The notes: generated by a model not told the origin, from the letters alone. A stretch of DNA of 64,000 bases from Paralithodes platypus (GCA_032716605.1 CM064580.1:30917684-30981683), one strand, 5' to 3'. Positions 1 to 11,429 are shown, counted from the first letter of the stretch. A program made the numbers and translations.

Positions 1-283
1 GGAGGTCAATGTTGGGAGGGCTTTGGGTGTACCATTTTTCAAGATGGTGGTTGATGGTGCTGGAGATGTCGGAGTTGGAGTATCCGTTATTTACTAAATC
101 TTGGGATAGTCTCTCTAGTTCCTGGTGGGTGTCGGCCCAGGTAGAGCAGTGCGTGAGGGCTCTCCTAACATAGGCGGAGATGGAGGATAGAAGATAACGG
201 CGGGGGCATTCACTATCGCCGTTGAGGCATTGTCCTGTGTTAGTTGGTTTAATGTAGACGGTGGTTTTGAACCCATGGTCGTT
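1..283 (-). pseudogene. PLE-A copy 1, inverted RT C-terminal fragment
   Basis: Read on the minus strand, the segment starts near HGFKTTVY, continues through NGDSECPRRYLLSSI and then RRALTHCSTWADTHQ, and ends at NIDP at the window edge. The same peptides occur in forward order in PLE-A copies 2 and 3, just before the endonuclease. In Penelope-like elements this stretch is the end of the RT domain and the linker to the GIY-YIG nuclease. It is a fragment only, running off the window at base 1 and joined head to head to the forward fragment at ~284. The frame is partly broken. Confidence 0.7.
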
Positions 284-302
284 TTATGTCCTCTGAACAC
301 AA

Positions 303-989
303 AATGACGAGGCCGTCTTAAAAGAAATAATCTTCAAGCATGTCCACCCAACCAACCCGGAAAACAAAATCAAATTAATAATTTATTACAAATCCCCCAA
401 GACCTCCAACCTCGTTCTCCGCAACAAACCAGCTTTCACCAAGATAAAGAGCCCGATGACCGACGATTACGTCATTTACCAACATACCTGTAATTATGAG
501 GACTGTGGACCTCATTCCTATATTGGTATGACGCAGACTCGTCTTTCACGTCGGTTAACTCTTCACCTTCAGGCTGGAGCCATCAAAGACCACTATCTCA
601 CCCCTAACCACCCCCACCTCACACGCAACGAGTTAGAGAAACACACCACCATACTCTATAAAGAAAGTGACCCAACGAGATTACCTATACTCGAAGCATT
701 ATATATCCAAGCCTTACATCCCAACATCAACAACCAAACTCTGGACCTTCAGATCCTTCCTTCTGCCAAAAGGCACTTTCCTACAGGACCTAACGCCCCC
801 CCCTCGCCCCCCGGTGCCCTTGACGCAGCCCCCCGCGCTACCTCCTTCAGCTTCGTCTTCCGCAGGCGCCACACGTACTACGCAACTACGCCTCTCGACA
901 CGCAGCCAATCAGCTTCGACCCCGCCAACCGATCACCATCCCGCATCCAGTGCGCATGCGTGAAGCGGTTCTCTCTTTCTCTCTCCTAG
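303..989 (+). pseudogene. PLE-A copy 1, GIY-YIG endonuclease fragment
   Basis: This is the C-terminal nuclease of a Penelope-like retrotransposon, which in the family nicks target DNA for reverse transcription. The open frame begins after a lost A near 303 (AVLKEII...) and includes an internal ATG at 456. Visible features are a Cys pair (TCNYEDC), the YIG strand followed by MTQTR, the conserved Arg and His region (LSRRLTLH), and the conserved Glu in ILEALYI. A frameshift in the C-run around 797 moves the Pro/Ser/Ala-rich C-terminal tail (AGATRTTQL) into another frame. RT motifs A-C are absent, so the copy is 5' truncated. Homology to the family is clear from the motif order and from two further copies in the window. 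Confidence 0.75.
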
Positions 990-1088
990 AATACCCCTCC
1001 ACCAATAGCAGACTTTTGCCCCCTGATTTTCGCCTCCTCTGATCCACCACATATACCCTTCCTGTTTACCTTTTATATCATTCTATCC

Positions 1089-1127
1089 TTACTTGATAAT
1101 GCTGGTTGTCCAGTGAAACGCGTCGTT
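1089..1127 (+). ncRNA. Hammerhead-like motif in PLE-A tail, copy 1
   Basis: The order is UUGAUAA, then a short stem-loop (CTGG-TTGT-CCAG), then GAAAC-GC-GUC with the putative cleavage site after C at 1124. This resembles a minimal hammerhead ribozyme with a tiny stem III, a type known from Penelope-like elements. Core positions 3 and 8 read U and A instead of C and G. The same block recurs at 37487 (-), 38592, 57076 (-) and 58378. Activity is unknown. Confidence 0.45.
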
Positions 1128-1297
1128 TATCCTGTATCATCATGTACATTAATGTAACCCTGTACCATCATGAATTTTGCTCATCTCCTTCATCTACTTC
1201 CTGCCACCCAGCGAAAACTCATCAGAGACCTGGAAACTTTGAATAATACAATTTCCAACGCAGAAATTGCCATTTCTTTCAACCTCGTATGTATTAA

Positions 1298-1776
1298 CCC
1301 TTATTTAGCGGCGAGCAACATAAGTCGAGTTAAATAAAGCTGGACTATGTGGCGGCGCTCGACATAACTCGAGTGGCAATTTCAGCACGTAATGTGGCTG
1401 AGAGAGAGAGACAAGTGGTGGCAGGAGACTAGCGAGCGTATGACTGCTCCAGACCACCGCGGCGAACCTACTGACACAAATCTCAGCTCCCTCCTCCCTC
1501 TCTCACTCGCTACATACTCAATTATGTACTGAAAGTACCGAATTACCTGCTTTTTGCACTCGCGTTGCACGGTTATTGCAAGAAAACTATCCATCATACA
1601 AGGATCGTTATGGTGTCATTCGAAAGCTCTGTTTATGCCCTTTCAGGGATAGGTACTTGTTTTACGTTCTGGGTCTTATTTAGGCATGAAATGATCACGT
1701 AAACAGCCCTATTTTGGCTAAAAACACCCCGCTGTGCGGTACACATAAATAAACCGCATAGGCTGCTTGTAAGGTG
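1298..1776 (+). mobile_element. TTAA MITE family 1, copy 1
   Basis: This is a 479-bp insert flanked by TTAA at 1294-1297 and 1777-1780. Its left end reads CCCTTATTTAGCGGCG and its right end, reverse-complemented, reads CACCTTACAAGC. It sits inside the PLE-A tail; copy 2 at ~38790 has the same tail uninterrupted (TGTATTAAAGAACATT), giving an empty site. The reverse-oriented sibling is at 51943-52394. No transposase is present. TTAA targeting and CCC-type ends suggest piggyBac-type mobilisation (inference). Confidence 0.75.
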
Positions 1777-1805
1777 TTAAAGAACATTTATTACCTGGCT
1801 TTACT

Positions 1806-1975
<170 letters not shown>

Positions 1976-2218
1976 TATTAAAAAAACAAGACGTAATATC
2001 CTTTGATGATTGGCCACCCCCTCTTCCCCTCTCCCTAGTCACGTTGTTCAGGTCCACTGGAGGATGAGGGGCTATTTTCACTGATAAGCCACAAAACATA
2101 CGCATTACACTAAAATTCATCTGTTACTCTGGTTTATTTGACAAGTTTATGAAATGTAATTTTACTCAAGTGTGTTGGATATAAATTTCTGAAAACTTAC
2201 TGAGAATATATATATATT

Positions 2219-2677
2219 CAGGGTGTCCCAGGAGGATAGGGCATAACTTTTGGAAATGATCGAACAAAATATTATAAACCTAAAATGTTCTATAACAAAA
2301 AGTCCAAATCTCGACCTGCATAGAGATATTGCAATTTGAAAATGGCATTTTCTTCAGTATTTCCCCATAAGGCTCACCTAGCTGTCCTAGTGCATAACAC
2401 ACCTCCATCTTTCTGCAATTATTTTACAATGTTATTTTAAAGATATTATAATTATGTAAGTTGCAAAATGATTATAGACATAATAGCTCACTTTGGAGTA
2501 GTTGGAAACTATTTGCCATAGAAGAGTCCATTACAGTGATGCAGGGGAGGACACTACATAGAACCTTCAATATTTTGTTAACGGTTGAAATTTGTACGTT
2601 TTGTTATAGAATATTTTATGCTTAGAATACCTTGTTCTATCATTTCCCAAAGTTATGCCCTTTCCTCCTGGGACACC

Positions 2678-2680
<3 letters not shown>
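2219..2680. mobile_element. Mariner-type MITE with long terminal inverted repeats
   Basis: A 462-bp element with imperfect terminal inverted repeats of about 90 bp. Both ends begin CAGGGTGTCCCAGGAGGA and continue into GGGCATAACTTT. It lies in (TA)-rich sequence, consistent with a TA target. CAGGGTGTCCC ends are typical of mariner-type elements in arthropods. No transposase frame remains, so it is non-autonomous. Confidence 0.7.
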
Positions 2681-2770
<90 letters not shown>

Positions 2771-2800
2771 AATATATACTGTATAATATACAGTACATTT
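2681..2800. repeat. (TA)n microsatellite
   Basis: Alternating TA interrupted by ACAGTATA-type variants, directly abutting the right end of the CAGGGTGTCCC MITE. Frames rich in Tyr-Ile are artefacts. Confidence 0.95.
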
Positions 2801-2849
2801 GCATATGTCAAATCTTTGCATGTTTTGGTGTTAACAATAAATATAATAA

Positions 2850-3835
2850 GATATTCATTATTGATCTTCTCAACTATACCTCTAGTTCTACTCACTCATA
2901 TGCTGATGACTCAACCTTACACTATTCAACTAGTTTTCCACAATGACCCACCACGTAATTACTCCAAAACTCACGTGATGAGGCCATGGCACAGCTATCT
3001 TCTGATCTGTCAATTATTTTTGTTTGGGGTAGAGAGAATCTTGTGACTTTCAGTACTTCCAAATCCCATTTTCTCCATCTATCTAACCGTCACAATCTTC
3101 CACATTACTATTGTTTTACTCTTCAACAATAAAACAAAGCGGCCCTTCATCTTCTCTCAATATTCATGAATTTTGTTTGTCTTCTTATGATCTTTCTTGG
3201 AAAGATCATACTACCACACTTCTTAAAAAACCTTCCCATAAGTTAGGTGTGTTCAACATTCTCTGTAGATTCTTCAACCCCACACAACTTCTTGCTCTGT
3301 AGAGGGGCACAGTGTGCCTATGTATCGATAATTGTGTCCATGTGTGGGGAGGTTCAATCCAACCTGCATTTCCCGAAAGGGAAGAGTCAAAGCATATTGT
3401 CTCATCAATTCACCTCCTTTTACTAATTCCCTACAGTCTCTTTCTATATGTAGCAATGTTGCATCTCTCTCACTCTTCCACCGCTATTACAATAATCAAT
3501 GTTCTTCTGAGTTTTTTCAATATATACCTCCTCCCTTCCGTACAGTGGGGGGTACCCGCCTTTCAACACATTCCCACCCCGATTTTGTCCAACTAAAGAG
3601 TGAACCAATTTTCCCAATCTTTCTTCTCAACAAGTAAGCTCTGGAACTCTCTCCTTCAATCTGTTTTCCCTCATCCTATGACTTATTCTGCTTCAAGATT
3701 CGAGTGTCCAGACTTTTTTACTCAAACGTACCTTGAATTTGGTTCTCATTTACTTTTTCAACTTTATGGTAGACACTTGTTACACGCAGCTTTGCCTTGT
3801 GTCTCCTTCACACATATGACAAAAAAAAAACACAC
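2850..3835 (+). pseudogene. Jockey-like LINE, copy 1, 3' RT fragment
   Basis: The fragment begins just before RT motif C and runs to the element 3' end. Motif C is visible as YADDSTLHYS, followed by broken equivalents of the region read as NPSSFLNILGVSFSS, QLLALYRG and the C-terminal LWNSL peptide in the better copies at 31.6 and 45.7 kb. Many frameshifts and stops break it into frames of about 60-100 codons. The 3' UTR near 3770-3835 has the family motif around CTTTGCCTTGTGTCTCC and then an A-run. In the family the ORF encodes the reverse transcriptase used in target-primed reverse transcription. This is an old, dead copy. Confidence 0.75.
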
Positions 3836-4089
3836 AACAAGAAAACCGCCGGCTTATTTGCTCACTTCCTGCCACGCGGCCCCATGTGCTTGGCTCTAGC
3901 TGAACACGTGTGTACATAGGTAACTCCTCAGGTGGTCCAGTTTGATATTTATTAGTAAGAGTTTTACAAGAAGGCTTATTGGAACCCAAACCGTGTACTG
4001 TTCCTAAAATACTCTGTATATCTTAATTATTCTAAATATTTACTTTATTTACAACTCTACAACTATTATAATAGAAGAAGCCTATTAGT

Positions 4090-5830
4090 ATTATTTTTTA
4101 GTTTTTTCTAGGGAGACAAAAGGCAGAACTGCCTCTAGCGAGTGCCTCCCACAGGGCTAAAAAAGTGACAGGGCCAAAATCTAGGGACGTTCGAGCCGAA
4201 ATGCCTGGACACACGGAGTTTGAAGTAATTTTAGTCATAGGAAGACGGAAAGACTGATTCTGGGAGAGAGTTCCAGAGCTCAGCTGTTGAATAGAAGAAA
4301 GACTGAGAATAATGTTTCACTCTAGTGTTGGAGAGTTGCACAGAGTAGGGGTGGGATTGTGTTGCAAGATGGGTGCTACATGCTCTATGAAGAGAGGGTG
4401 GTATACTGTACACTGAAAGAGCTCTGAAGAACGTACTGATAATTGTAATAACGGTAGAATAGTGAGAGAGATGCAACATTGTGGTGAAGAGAGAGAGACT
4501 GCAGAGAATTGGTGAGTGGACGTGAGTTAATGCGACGGAAAGCTTTCTTTTCTATTTTGTCTAGAACGTGTCACAGCACGTGTGAGAGGATCCTCCCCAC
4601 ACGTGTAAACATTACTCAATACTTGGACGCACTGTGCCCCTGTACAGAGCAAGAAGCTGCGCAGGGGTAAAGAACCCCTGAAGGTGGTTGAGCATACCCA
4701 GCTGTTTTAGCAAGAGTGGTAATATGATCTTTCCAAAAGAGATCAGAAAAAAAAGAGACGCCACAAATATTAAGAGAAGATGAAGGGTTAATTTGTATGT
4801 TGTTGAAGAGTAGGTCATAATTTTCTGGAATTGGGCAACGAGTAGACAGATGAAGAAATTGAATTTTGGAGGCATTGAAAGTAACAAGGTTTTCTCTGCC
4901 CCAATTATAGATAGTAGAGAGATCAGAAGATAGGTGTTTTATGACCTCCTTACGTGAACTTTGGAGTTACTGCTGTGAATAATTTTGTGGAAGGCTAGTT
5001 GAATAATGTAATGTAGAGTTGTCAGCATATGAGTGAATGGGGCTGGAGGTGCAGTTGAGAATGTCGTTAATGAATAATAATTAGAAAATTGGAGAAAGGA
5101 CAGAACCCTGAGGAACACCGGAGTTAATTGGTTGAGGAAGTGAATGATTGCCATCCACAACCGCAGCTATGGAACGGCCGGAAAGGAAATTAGAGACAAA
5201 GGCACAGATGGAGAAATAAAAACCATAGGAGGGTAGTTTGGAAATGACGGATTTGTGCCAGACTCTATTGAGGGCCTTTGATATGTCTAGCGCAACAGAA
5301 AAAGTCTCACCGAAGTCCCAAATGGAGGATGACCCAAGAGTTAGTAAAATATGAAAGAAGATCACCAGTAGAGCGGCCCTTAAGGAAGCCATATTGGCGG
5401 TCTGAAGTAGGTTATGGGATGATAAATGCTTAAGACATTTTGAGACAAGAATAGTTTTAAAAACTTTAGAGATGCAAGAAATGAGAGCAATTGGACGATA
5501 GTTGGAGGGTTAAGAGCATCACCCTTCTTTGGGACAGGATGAATGAGAGCGAATTTCCAGCAAGAAGAAAAGACGTTAGAGGAGAGACAGAGACAGAAGA
5601 TTTTACCTAGGCAGGGAGTCAGCACGGAAGCACAGTTTTTTAGTACAATAGGAGGAACACCGTCCGGTCCGTACGCCTTCTTAGTATTAAGCACAGAGAG
5701 GGTGAAATGTACATCCTTGGAAGAGATTATGATGTTAGGCATAAGTAGGAGAGAGGAGGGTAGAGAGGAAGGAATAACACCGGAGTCATCCAAAGTGAAG
5801 TTTGAGATGACTGGGTCCGGCCAACAAAAG
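4090..5830 (-). pseudogene. Jockey-like LINE, copy 2, RT fragment
   Basis: On the minus strand this copy runs from NTKKAYGPDGVPPIVLKNC through PVPKKGDALNP, the motif A region (VALDISKALNRVWHK), motif B (SGVPQGSVLSPIF) and the C-terminal LWNSLPESVFPSSYD. It is cut into at least five frames between 4231 and 5925. Its 3' end near 4090-4110 matches the family 3' UTR (GGCACTCGC...GGCAGTTCTGCC on the minus strand). The 5' truncation lies at about 5830, where an unrelated plus-strand frame begins. The motif A phrase has AL in place of AF but keeps the LDIS aspartate. It is clearly the same lineage as the copies at 31.6 and 45.7 kb, and it is decayed. Confidence 0.8.
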
Positions 5831-6445
5831 CCAAAACCAGTCAAGCACCTGCTCCTGTCTAAAGCTAGCAACGCAATCATCTTATGCCGCATTGCTAGCA
5901 TAAAAAGTAAATCACGATCTACCATACTCCGCCTCCCCCAGACTCAGCTTGAACAATGCCCCGTGACTAATGCGATAGAAAACGCGCCCCTCACCCTTAA
6001 CCAAGACCTACCCAACCCCGAGCCAGACTTAGGCTATAGTGAAGAACTATTTATGCAAACTCGCCACCAGCCTCCTCAATATCTTCACTTCCATTCTGAT
6101 CACCACGAGCACAGTAACTTCAGCCAAACCAGCAAACAAAACAAATTTCCCTATTCCCCTTGCCCCCAAATACCCTACCATTTCTCTGCATATACCCAAA
6201 ACAGATTTTTTTTTTCATCACCCCAACGAGCCATCTTCAAGCCCAAAACAATTACAAACAGACGTAGAATGTCCACCCCGTCACAGAGATATCCTTCGCA
6301 TAATTTTAGTGCGACCCCTAACCTCAGGATAAATAAAGAAAAACATAATCCCATGCCCCTACTACCCCGAAAAACCAGCTCCTTAACCCCAACCGAAAAA
6401 GGAATTGTACTTGCTCGTGCCCAGGGTAAAGTTAGGCAAAACTAA
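5823..6445 (+). pseudogene. Relic ORF family 'YSEELFMQ', copy 1
   Basis: This is a ~207-codon open stretch ending in TAA at 6443. The longer nominal frame from 5543 overlaps the antisense jockey copy, so the upstream 280 bases are not credible. The peptide is rich in Pro, Gln, Ser and basic residues and contains GYSEELFMQTRHQPPQY. A diverged relative on the minus strand near 31.2 kb has QYSEELFMQVQHQEPFQY, so this frame was once coding and is repetitive. No catalytic motif is seen. It could be the gag-like or accessory ORF of a retroelement, since both copies are followed by 1.5-2 kb of AT-rich sequence with a GAATAAA signal. A host exon is less likely. Function unknown. Confidence 0.45.
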
Positions 6446-7987
6446 GTGTATATCTAAGTGAGTACCTCTTCTTAGGAAGAACGTGCTTAGCTAGATCACT
6501 TAGTTCGGATCGAGACTTCTGTATGGATTAACCTATATTCCATTAAACAGTTATAAACCAGCGCAAACCAGTGTAGCTAGTGACCCCGAAGAAAGAAAGC
6601 AGGAGAGAGAGCGGAATTTACCTGTAGTGTGTGAAGTCGTGGAGCCCCTTGTGACTAAAGGAAGGACGACCGACGCTGTTACCACGTGCTCGCCAGATAC
6701 TCTACCAGGCACCTATCTTTCTTCTCAAACCTTTAAGTAATCTTTGTTTTGTTAAGTGTAATGATAATTGCAATAAGGGTTAACGAGATATGTTGAGGTT
6801 CACACTAATGTAATACTAAAAAAAATACATTCTTTCCTTCTCCTAGTACTCGTTGCTCGATTTCTAGAGAACATAACACACTTCTATCTGTGGGATAAAT
6901 ATATATATATAATTCTTCGGATATAGACTCCTATATTCTTATGAAGAGTAATACATATGTTTGTTCGGAAAATAATACATACACCTTTTACACATAAATC
7001 TAATGAATGCTTATTCAGATCTTGTTTGTATGTTACATTATCATTTGGGTAAGTAATTCATAGATAAGTTGTTAACAGAGTGTTTTACTATTCAGTCTCT
7101 TAATTTGACTATTGTTATTCTCACGCTTCATGACTTATAATTCATGTTGTGTATTATTTGAGTTATTTCCAACTCTTTACATTCGCGTCGTATTAACTTC
7201 TCACCCGGCGAGGATATTCAGTCACGCATATATGACTAATATATTTATTTAACCTATTTATGAATTGATATTCATAGTTATTACTTTTTGAGTTCTTTGA
7301 GTTTAATCTCCTGTCTATATTGAATTAACGTAAAAGTTATGCATAAATCAAACAGTATTTTAATTTACATAAACTGCGCGTATGCCATCGCAGTAACTAA
7401 TATTTACCCTAAGTGGGAAGCTACCACACCTTCTCCATTTTCTATCAGGATACTGTTTATTGTTTTGAGACTTAACATCTGTTTATACTTATTTGTAGTT
7501 CTTGTAGTAACATTGTATTTATTCATATGTACTATTTGTAACCTGATTTTGTGTATTTCTTGACCATTATTAGTCTAGCGAATACATATATTAATTTTCC
7601 ATTATTTGTGTTAGATCGCATAGCTCATTTCCATATATGAGCCTCGATCGTGTTTATACTTATCTGATCCATGAGTTGTACCCTAGCTGTTAAGGAATAA
7701 ACTTGTAACCTTGATTGTGTATTCTGTGTCCATTGATTATTATTATTGTGTAAATTATAATATTGCAGTTCGTTATGTCCCAGTGAGAGAGTTGTGATTC
7801 TCGATATTTCCTAAGGTGGAAAACGGAATTACCAAAGCACCTTGAATTATAACGTCGCATAACAGAGATTTTTAGTAAACGTGTTAGAGAAGAGTTCAAC
7901 CCAAGGGCTGTGACACTTCTTCGAGAAGGTATAACTGGGCAAATGCGACGCTCCTTCCAGCAGATAGCACATACAAAAAGAAATAAG
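6446..7987. other. AT-rich non-coding tail after relic ORF
   Basis: About 1.5 kb with no credible ORF. Near 7695 it holds GAATAAACTTGTAACC, resembling the sequence at the corresponding position of the second copy (minus strand near 29.17 kb). Possibly LTR or 3' UTR sequence of the relic family. Boundaries not resolved. Confidence 0.35.
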
Positions 7988-8008
7988 AAAAAAAAAAAAA
8001 AAAAAAAA
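7988..8008. repeat. Poly(A) run
   Basis: About 20 consecutive A residues, plausibly a retroposition tail or homopolymer expansion. Confidence 0.8.
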
Positions 8009-8312
8009 GCACCCAAGGGCCAGTGAAATGGAAGCAGTATGTGATTAGGTGGTATGACTCCTTAACCCGAGAATTGCGATAAGCCTCACGGAAGTATGTG
8101 TATAGCGAATGCGATAGGCCTCACAGAAGAAAGACTATGAAAAAACCCTTCAAAAATGCCCCAGGGGAACTGAAAACAAAGGAATATTATGTCATCCTCA
8201 ATTATCACCTATTTTTCCAACACCTATTTTTCCTCTTATTTTCATCATTTATCTTTTATTTTCCGTGAAAATTTCTCTCATGCGGTTTTGTAAACTCAAA
8301 TGAGTCACTTAA

Positions 8313-8734
8313 CCCATTGGCTGAGGGAAACGTAGTACTACGTTTTGGCAAGTTACAGCAATTTACAGGCTTTAAAAGCCTGTAAAAGCCGTAGAAATTG
8401 AGTGTCAGTGGGCGGAACTGTGATGGGCCCACCTCCGACAGTCAGCACGTCCAGCCGTGCACTGAGGCAAACCGAGGTCTCAGACCCGGGTCTCAGCCGT
8501 GCTGCCAATTGCAAAAAAGCGCTACATTGCTAATAAATAACGAGTTTTCCCCAATGTCTATGGTAGCGCTACGGGTGAATCCCGTGAGCTACGAAGCTCA
8601 TTCTAGTGTCATGTTGAAGCTATTTTCGTTTAGTTTTTGGTAGAATACATTTCATTTCATTCAGACACTTGATTAATCATTCAGGAGTGCGTGAATATGC
8701 CCTAAATAGCCCAAATATTCCCGCAGTGTAAGGG
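8313..8734 (+). mobile_element. TTAA MITE family 2, copy 1
   Basis: A 422-bp element starting CCCATTGGCTG after TTAA (8309-8312) and ending CAGTGTAAGGG before TTAG (8735-8738), a decayed TTAA. Internal blocks such as CAATTTACAG, TAGCGCTACGGGTGAA and GGTAGAATACATTTCATT are shared with the copy at 17939. No transposase. Confidence 0.7.
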
Positions 8735-8952
8735 TTAGATACCTTACCCAACACTGAGACTTCTCCCGCAAGCCTCAGCGTAGCGCTAGAGCTTGGAGCA
8801 TACGACTGGGCAGCGAAATTATATGTTTTTCACCCACCAATTGCTCTTACCACTGCTTGTATTGCTCTTCAAGGTTCATATGTTCATCATATAAGTATAA
8901 TAAAGTAGAAGTGCCGCTTTGCCCAAAATCAAAACGACATACCCAACTCTGC

Positions 8953-9410
8953 GATGGGTTACCATCATCACTTCTATTCCATTATAACTACTATCACCAT
9001 CATCACTATTGCTATCATTACTACAACAGTCACCATCACCATTACTATCACCATCGTCACTAACATCATCACTACTGTCATCATTATCACTACAACTATC
9101 ACCATCATCACTACTATTATTACCATCACTTACAATCATCATTACTACTGTCACCATCACTACTACTATACCCATCATCACTACTACCGTTACCATCATC
9201 ACTACCACTACTACTGTCATCATCATCACTACTACTGTCACCATCGTTACTACTATCATCATCACTACTGTCATAATTATCACTACAAGTATCACCATCA
9301 TCACTACTATTATCACCATCATCATTGCTATCACCATCATACCTGCTGTTACTACCATCTCTGCTACTGTCATCATCAGTAATATCACCATCATCATTAA
9401 TAATATCACT
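8953..9410. repeat. Degenerate (ATC)n/(ACC)n microsatellite
   Basis: About 450 bp of ATC/ACC/ACT triplets (CACCATCATCACTACTGTC and variants). His-Tyr-, Thr-Ile- and Asp-Ser-rich frames on both strands are repeat translations and not genes. Confidence 0.9.
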
Positions 9411-9461
9411 AAGAATACTGGAGGATTTACCCCAAAAACAACTCGCCCCCGACGGGGGGCG

Positions 9462-11420
9462 ACAATTGACCAACCGAATTTGCCTGCAAATTTGGTGACG
9501 ATACATTAACCCGTGCAGTACCAGTTTCATTTTCATTTTATACTGGATAATAATAGACGATTGTATTTAGTTTAATTAGCAGGCTTTCAACTATCCAAAT
9601 AAACCTTTGTCCACCACAGATCCTACTTAAGCTCCACAAAATCGTCTACTTAAAGCTAGAATATGATAAACAAAATATGTCTCCAGTACAGAAAGGGTTA
9701 AACAGGCTAGGAAAGGTTTGGGGAAATTGATTAACACTTATGTTGATCTTTGACCTTGACCTTTGACCTTAAGTATTAGAATATTTGTATATGAAATATA
9801 TATATATACTGTATATATATATGTATATGATATTTATGTAAAACGCAACTAACAGTCAGCTTATCAAAATTTGAGTATTTTTTATGATGAAGGTTGACTT
9901 TTGACTTTGACCTGTGACCTTGACCTTTATGTAGGAATATATTTTTGGTTTGCATTGATGTAACCCTGGAAAATCAAATAAGCGTGCCAAACTTCATTAA
10001 AAATGATCAACTAGTTCCAGAGGTATAAAAGGAATGGCTGACCATGACCTTTATCTTGACCTTCATGATGTCTGAAAATGTAACATTCTAATTTTAATTT
10101 AAAGCACAACTGTATCAAAGAATTTTGTGAAGTTCACATGAAGTCAATAAATTAACATATTGACCTTATAGGCTATTTGATCTCGACCTGTGACCTTGAC
10201 CTATCAAATGAAATTATGAATAATCTTGTATGACCTTGGCCTAGGAATTCCGATTATGCATGATATGCTTAGTGAGAATCTTACATTATATAGGAAATAC
10301 TAGCAAAAATTATATTTTGACCTTTAACCTTGACCTTTCACCTTAAAATTCTTATCAAGGAATCAGCTTAACACCAATATTTGTATTAACTAGCATTATG
10401 AATATGGTGTAATTCGTATAAAAACTTATAGATTAAAAATAGTGATCATATACTGTGACCTTGACCTCTGACCTTTGATTAAGTATATAATACATATATT
10501 TGGATGGTCGTCGCATTGACCAACTGAAGTTGCCTGTAACAACAACGGGTGACAATACATTAAACAGTCTAGGAGGAGTTTAGGGAAAATGACAAACACT
10601 CTTGTTTTTAACCTTGACCTTTGACCTTAACTATTACAATATTTATGTGAAATTTGATATATATGTTATTTAAGTAATAAGCAACTAACACAGAACGTTT
10701 TCCTAAATTTGAGTAATTGTTTTTTTAAATAATAATAAAAGATGACATTTGACCTTTACCTTTGACCTTGATCTGTATGAAAGAGTATATATATGTTTGC
10801 ATTGACATAGCTATGAAAATCAAATAACCATGCATAATTTCATTAAAACCCATCAGTTAGTCTCATATATATTAATAGAATAGTTGACCATGACCTTTGA
10901 CCTTTATCTTAATATTTATGTCTCAACATTTATTATTGTCCTTTTCATTTAATGTGCAACTATCTCACCAAATGTTGTGAAGTTTGCATGAAAAGTAAAG
11001 ATAATAGCATTTTGACATTTTATTTCACCTTGACCTGTGACCTTGACCTAACATATGGAATTGTATACTTTCTTGTATGACCTTGGCCTAGGTATTCCAA
11101 ATATACATGGTAAGCCTAGTGAGAATCAAACAGTTAATATGAGAAATACTAGTGACAAACTTATTTTGACCTTTGACCTTGATCTTTGACCTTACCCTTT
11201 AGAATATTCTTCTAGAATTTGGGCAATACGATATCAAGGTTACCAGTAACTTGTATAGTGAAAATGAAGACATTTGAGTACAAAGTAAAATAAATAGTAA
11301 AAGTTGACCTTTGACTTTGACCTGTGACCTGGACCTTATGTAAGAGTGTTTTTTTTGTTTTATTGACATTGCCCTGGAAAATCAAATAAGCATGCCTACT
11401 TTCATTAATATACTATATTT
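9462..11420 (-). repeat. GGTCA-type repeat element, copy 1
   Basis: Nearly 2 kb dominated by TGACCTTGACC and TGACCTTTGACCT (for example 9757-9769). Read on the minus strand these are AGGTCA direct repeats. Longer blocks recur about 850 bp apart, for example TTTTGTGAAGTTCACATGAA near 10120 and its relative near 10972. The same blocks occur in reverse orientation at 27.5-28.3 and 42.6-45.3 kb. No ORF. The family is non-autonomous or satellite-like and its class is not identified. A 188-bp MITE (9510-9697) is nested in it. Confidence 0.8.
9510..9697 (+). mobile_element. TTAA MITE family 4 inside GGTCA element, copy 1
   Basis: A 188-bp insert beginning CCCGTGCAGTACCAG after TTAA 9506-9509 and ending ACAGAAAGGG before TTAA 9698-9701. 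The next unit of the same GGTCA repeat has an uninterrupted site, ACATTAAACAG around 10558, which acts as an empty site. A related insert occupies the same relative position near 45010-45211. Confidence 0.65.
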
Positions 11421-11429
11421 TATATATTT

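Noticed and set aside
1391..1597. Short minus-strand frame beside the (GA)n motif as a small gene
   Set aside because: Lies wholly inside TTAA MITE family 1 and is not conserved in the sibling copy at 51943-52394.
5543..5822. N-terminal part of the 300-codon plus-strand frame
   Set aside because: It is the antisense of a jockey RT copy, whose peptide is recognisable on the minus strand, so only the part after ~5823 is treated as a relic ORF.
8876..9536. Asp/Ser-rich and His/Tyr-rich frames over the ATC repeat
   Set aside because: Triplet microsatellite read in several frames; no non-repeat domain.
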